64,000 bases of DNA from Polytrichum commune (Eukaryota > Streptophyta > Polytrichopsida > Polytrichales > Polytrichaceae). Location: assembly GCA_950295325.1 (NCBI GenBank), contig OX485803.1, forward strand, positions 60,403,554 through 60,467,553, given 5' to 3'. Below the pieces are notes generated by a model. That model did no database searches and had not been told where the DNA came from. It was given only the letters and a program-made list of their open reading frames with translations. Every line of letters begins with the position of its first letter. Positions within the stretch are counted from its first letter, which is position 1. Below, in pieces: positions 60,501 to 64,000 of this stretch. Both the position numbers and the translations under genes were made by a program.

Positions 60501-63500
60501 CTTGGATACAAATAGATATTTTGTACTTTGATCATCATTATCAAGTATGAGTATATTTTGATTTCTCCTTGACTTCAGACAATGTATGAAATAAGGTTTC
60601 AAATTCATGAGTATTTAAAATATGATTTTTGAATTTCTTGAAGCCTGTATATTGAGACCCTGCGTCCTTGACGGTGTAATGGGATGCTTTAGTACGGATC
60701 TCATAATGGGCTTAATTAGGATGTCAGGAAGCACAGCTAGTCCTCCTAGTACCAGAGAAGGATAGACCTAATAAGTGGCCCTTAAATGATGTGATTGGTC
60801 GGGAGACTTTCAGATACAAAGTCAGCTGTTAGTTTATTTGATGTGGCAGATAGTCAGTGACTTTTTCTTTTCCTTCTGTATATGGCAGGTTCTTAATAAA
60901 CAGTTTGAAAATCTCTCGAAGAATAGAGTTGATATGTGCTTTTCTAACGGTGTTTCTTATTATGCTGTAACTTATATATTTTGTATTTCCAAACAATTAA
61001 ATGTTTTCATGTCCTTTTCATCTTTCTTGTTTGGTACAGGAGAATGCAGCAGCACTGGTGAAAAAACTCTTAGATAGACTGATGAATTCAGATAAGTATG
61101 GGGAGCGAAGAGGGGCTGCTTTTGGTTTGGCTGGTGTCGTGAAGGGGCTTGGTCTTCCCAGTGTGAAACGGCACAAAGTAATGGAAGCATTACGATCAGG
61201 CGTTGATGATAAGTAAGTTTGTAGCATTGTCTCTAGATGACTTCCCTGTGTGTCACTTTAAAGATGATGTGGCTTTACTAATTTTTATTCTTGTCTATAA
61301 TGCAGGGCCTCTGCTAAGGCTCGAGAAGGAGCATTGCTGGGATTTGAATGTCTATGTGAGAAGATGGGACGTTTATTTGAACCGTATGCTCTTCCTGAAC
61401 CTCTATCCATGTAGTGAAGTACATTTTATTTCATACCAATGATAATAATAGGAAGATCAAAAAATCTACATCATAATCTTCTGAGAGTGTATCTGCTTGA
61501 TCTGGACCGCTGTAGGTGTTGACATTCATTGTCATTACTATAGTCTATTTTGTGGTTTTCTTTTATTTCTATTTCTCTATGTTAACGCAGCCCATTCGTT
61601 TTAGAAGAGGTCAACTTTGGGGCTTCAACCTATTTTGATAACGGAGATCTCTTGATCCTACAGGTGGTGTGTGCTGTTAATTAATGTCCTATGGTATTCC
61701 AGTGTTTATTTATTAGTACAAGTATGGTGCACTGGAGAGTTAACATGTAGGTTTTGGAATCTGTAGGTATGTTATCCACATCCTGCCTGTCCTGTTGATT
61801 TGCTTCTCCGATCCAGTTGTGGCTGTGCGAGATGCAACAGATGCTGCTGCTCGGGCAATTATGTCTCAACTTAGTGGGCCAGGCGTGAAGCTCGTTCTTC
61901 CTGCTTTGCTAAAGGTCTTCTACTTCTATGGCTCTGGTATACATATTGGTGTAGATTCATAGTAGTCTGACAAAAAGTATTAAGGTCATTCTTGTGTCAA
62001 GTACATAGTTTTGATGTTTTATAGTAGACTTCCTTATCATTGTAGTGATATTCATCACATTGGGAAACTTTTTGGCAGGGTTTGGAGGATAAAGCCTGGC
62101 GTACAAAGCAAGGAAGTGTGCAGCTTCTTGGTGCCATGGCTTTTTGTGCTCCTAAGCAACTCTCTCAGTGTCTGCCTACCATTGTGCCTAAATTGAGCGA
62201 GGTGCAGACTTGTTTCTTTTTGCGAAATCTTTGGATCACTGTGAAAGACCTATTTGACAGGTGTTAGGTTAAGGCTCTCAAATGGGAATTTTGAGTTTAT
62301 TGCCAAAGGTGGAGCTAGTTACTTTGTCAATGACTGGCTTTGGTCCCAATACAAGACTGGGACGTTATTGTGGTTTCTAATGAGGACACCCATTTACCTA
62401 ATTGTGATTTATTGCAGGTTCTCACAGACACACATCCAAAAGTCCAATCGGCTGCACAGACTGCATTACAGCAGGTGTGTTTTTTCATTTATCATTTTCA
62501 TAATAAGTGAGCTTTACTTAGCAATTATCGATACTAACATATAATAATCTGGTGTTGTTATATATGTGCCAGGTTGGGAGTGTCATAAGGAATCCTGAAA
62601 TTGCTGCTTTGGTACCAACACTGCTGATTTCCATAGCAGATCCAAATGAGCACACGAAGACATCACTTGAACTTTTGCTGCAGGTGTGGCTTAGAACGTC
62701 AACTTTTTGAGGACCAGATGAATCACTTGTTGATCAAACTTGGTCACTTACCCATTTTTTGGGATTTTGAAACTTCTGAAATTGCTAAGCTGTATTTTGT
62801 TCTTCATCATCCATAACAACTTGGAAAGTGTACGCAGCATCAGAAATTCCATTTTAATTTTCTTTGGTCTTTAGAGTTCTGTAGTAGTCACATCTTTATT
62901 TCAATTCTTGTCCCAGTCTTATATTGTGTAGCTGTCAGATTATTAACTATGTTGGTATTTCATGACCCCAATTTCTTTCTAAATGTTCATGTGGAGCATC
63001 CTTTTTGCAGACAACTTTTGTGAACTCTGTGGATGCACCATCTTTGGCATTGCTTGTCCCAATCGTGCATCGTGGTTTAAGAGAAAGAAGTGCAGAGACA
63101 AAGAAGAAAGCTGCTCAAATTGTTGGCAACATGAGCTCTTTAGTGTCTGAACATAAGGACATGCTTCCATATCTGAGTTTGCTTCTCCCTGAAGTTAAGA
63201 AGGTAACTATTATGTCCAGTGAATCATCCTTATGGATTTTGAAGCTTTTTATCCACTGCCTTAGTGGTTGACATGCTTGGTTCTTTGGAGCAGGTGTTGG
63301 TGGATCCTATTCCAGAAGTGCGTACTGTGGCAGCAAGAGCATTGGGCTCCTTGATCAAAGGAATGGGAGATGAGAACTTTAAAGACCTGGTTCCATGGCT
63401 CTTACAAACCCTCAAATCAGAAACTAGTAGCGTTGAGAGATCTGGAGCTGCTCAAGGTCTCAGTGAGGTATGCAATTATAAACTTGATGATGAGAAACAT

Positions 63501-63945
63501 TTCGAATGCAAGCAGAGGCTCGATAGAACCAGAGGCCTTTCATTGTTATACTAGTATTGGGCAATCAGATATGTTGTGCAGCGGGTTCAGGATGTGCTTT
63601 TGTGACTAGAAAAGCACATCCTTTTAACTTTTCCAGATATATTACAGATGTGTTTTGCAAGTTTTGCTCACCTGGCTGTCTTGGTTCTATGGTTGTCTAG
63701 CTGGCGTTTATCTTATTGTGATTGGGGTTTTTTTGTCGATACTTAGCAGTTATTGTCTGTTATTAGAAGTATGTGGATAGCAGCTGGTCATGCCTACAGA
63801 TTTTTAAAGGATTCTATGTGTCATTGTTCTGCAGGTCTTGGCGGCTATTGGAACCGGTTACTTTGAGTCACTACTACCTGACATCATCACAAATTGTTCA
63901 CATCAACGAGCTGCTGTCCGGGAGGGTTATCTTACACTTTTCAAG
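47521..63945 (+). CDS. GCN1: GCN1 (ILITYHIA) translational activator, 5' two thirds
   Basis: GCN1 is a giant HEAT-repeat protein that binds ribosomes and, with an ABC-type partner, activates the eIF2-alpha kinase GCN2 during amino-acid starvation. In Arabidopsis it is also needed for immunity and growth. The translated exons match plant GCN1 along their whole length, for example [74 protein letters not shown] and [20 protein letters not shown]. Visible coding sequence is 5,139 nt in 36 exons (1,713 residues) with every junction in phase and no stop. The family is about 2,600-2,700 residues, so the GCN2-binding RWD-interacting region lies beyond the right edge. Residues about 1,250-1,713 fall in the eEF3-like HEAT segment. 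A Lys-rich linker ([11 protein letters not shown]) is encoded by exon 17. The start at 47521 is the only in-frame ATG in exon 1; residues 1-40 are divergent and acidic. Confidence 0.97.
47632..49905 (+). repeat. GCN1 intron-1 array of six diverged units, 250-430 bp
   Basis: The anchor GGTYTGGCAGCTCAGGAAG with AAGTGTGGGCA recurs at about 47832, 48255, 48681, 49042, 49295 and 49561. Each is followed by GTAGTTTTGGTATCAA-, GAACTTCCTGCC- and CAATTTGGTGGATGGGAATG-like blocks and preceded by AGACAGCCAAGGGTGAC in several copies. Spacings are 423, 426, 361, 253 and 266 bp. The exon-1/intron-1 junction (CTGATGGAGGTAGTGATTG) is echoed at about 48068 and 48507. The array fills most of the 2.8-kb intron and has no coding capacity. 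Confidence 0.85.
57919..63945 (+). other. GCN1: GCN1 exon map, exons 20-36
   Basis: Exons: 57919-58035, 58195-58296, 58409-58558, 58775-58942, 59072-59248, 59399-59521, 59836-59916, 60046-60162, 61040-61212, 61306-61383, 61767-61914, 62079-62201, 62418-62474, 62573-62683, 63011-63202, 63294-63467, 63835-63945. Most introns are phase 0. The last exon ends [15 protein letters not shown], and the gene continues out of the window. Intron 27 (60163-61039, about 0.88 kb) is the longest in this half. Confidence 0.88.
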
Positions 63946-64000
63946 GTGACAATGCATCTCTAGCCACTTGCTCTGTGTGCTTCTATTCAGGAATGTCTTT

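Noticed and set aside
60700-60790. Segment in GCN1 intron 27 with CTCCTAGTACCAGAGA, resembling the sarcin-ricin loop of organellar large-subunit rRNA
   Set aside because: Similarity is limited to about 15 bases with a mismatch, and the flanks do not align to rRNA. An organellar rDNA insertion cannot be supported without a search.

Overview
The window is nuclear DNA of a land plant. The evidence is a long, heavily spliced gene for the translational regulator GCN1 (the protein called ILITYHIA in Arabidopsis), plant-type CACTA transposon genes, and many small plant-style inverted-repeat elements (MITEs). Most GCN1 introns are short (about 80-450 bp), with exceptions including intron 1 at 2.8 kb and intron 27 at about 0.88 kb. 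The species cannot be fixed from sequence alone. A seed-free plant (moss, liverwort or lycophyte) is a guess from the short introns, not a result.

Layout. (1) 1-4.7 kb: minus-strand TNP2 transposase gene of a CACTA (En/Spm) element that runs off the left edge; three consecutive exons join in frame. A 120-bp segment is duplicated upstream of it. (2) 4.7-13 kb: alternating GC-rich transposon debris and AT-rich filler, with no convincing gene. (3) 13.2-16.5 kb: plus-strand, TNP1-like accessory gene of a CACTA-type element (Tyr/Pro-rich exon, coiled-coil exon, C-terminal domain exon). (4) 16.5-23.4 kb: AT-rich spacer with a tandem repeat, a possible LTR and a small hAT-like remnant. (5) 23.4-30.1 kb: GC-rich block ending in a second TNP1-like gene with a premature stop in its last exon. 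(6) 30.1-47.2 kb: gene-free, AT-rich repeat field. It holds at least seven related PIF/Harbinger-like MITEs or MITE ends (TIR starting GGGcC..TT.ACAC; TTA, TAA or TGA target duplications where both ends are visible), a CACTA-like MITE, foldback elements, a 20-bp minisatellite and microsatellites. (7) 47.2-64 kb: GCN1, plus strand, 36 exons in the window encoding 1,713 residues, continuing past the right edge.

Only GCN1 looks like a host gene. In known biology it binds translating ribosomes and activates the eIF2-alpha kinase GCN2. The rest is mobile-element sequence of different ages. TNP2 is uninterrupted as far as visible, while the 27-30 kb TNP1-like copy is broken. The most unusual structures are an array of six diverged units in GCN1 intron 1 that repeatedly copies the exon-1 splice-donor region, a possible overlapping upstream ORF on GCN1, and the MITE cluster at 34-46 kb. 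I found no clear evidence of a wholly new gene system.
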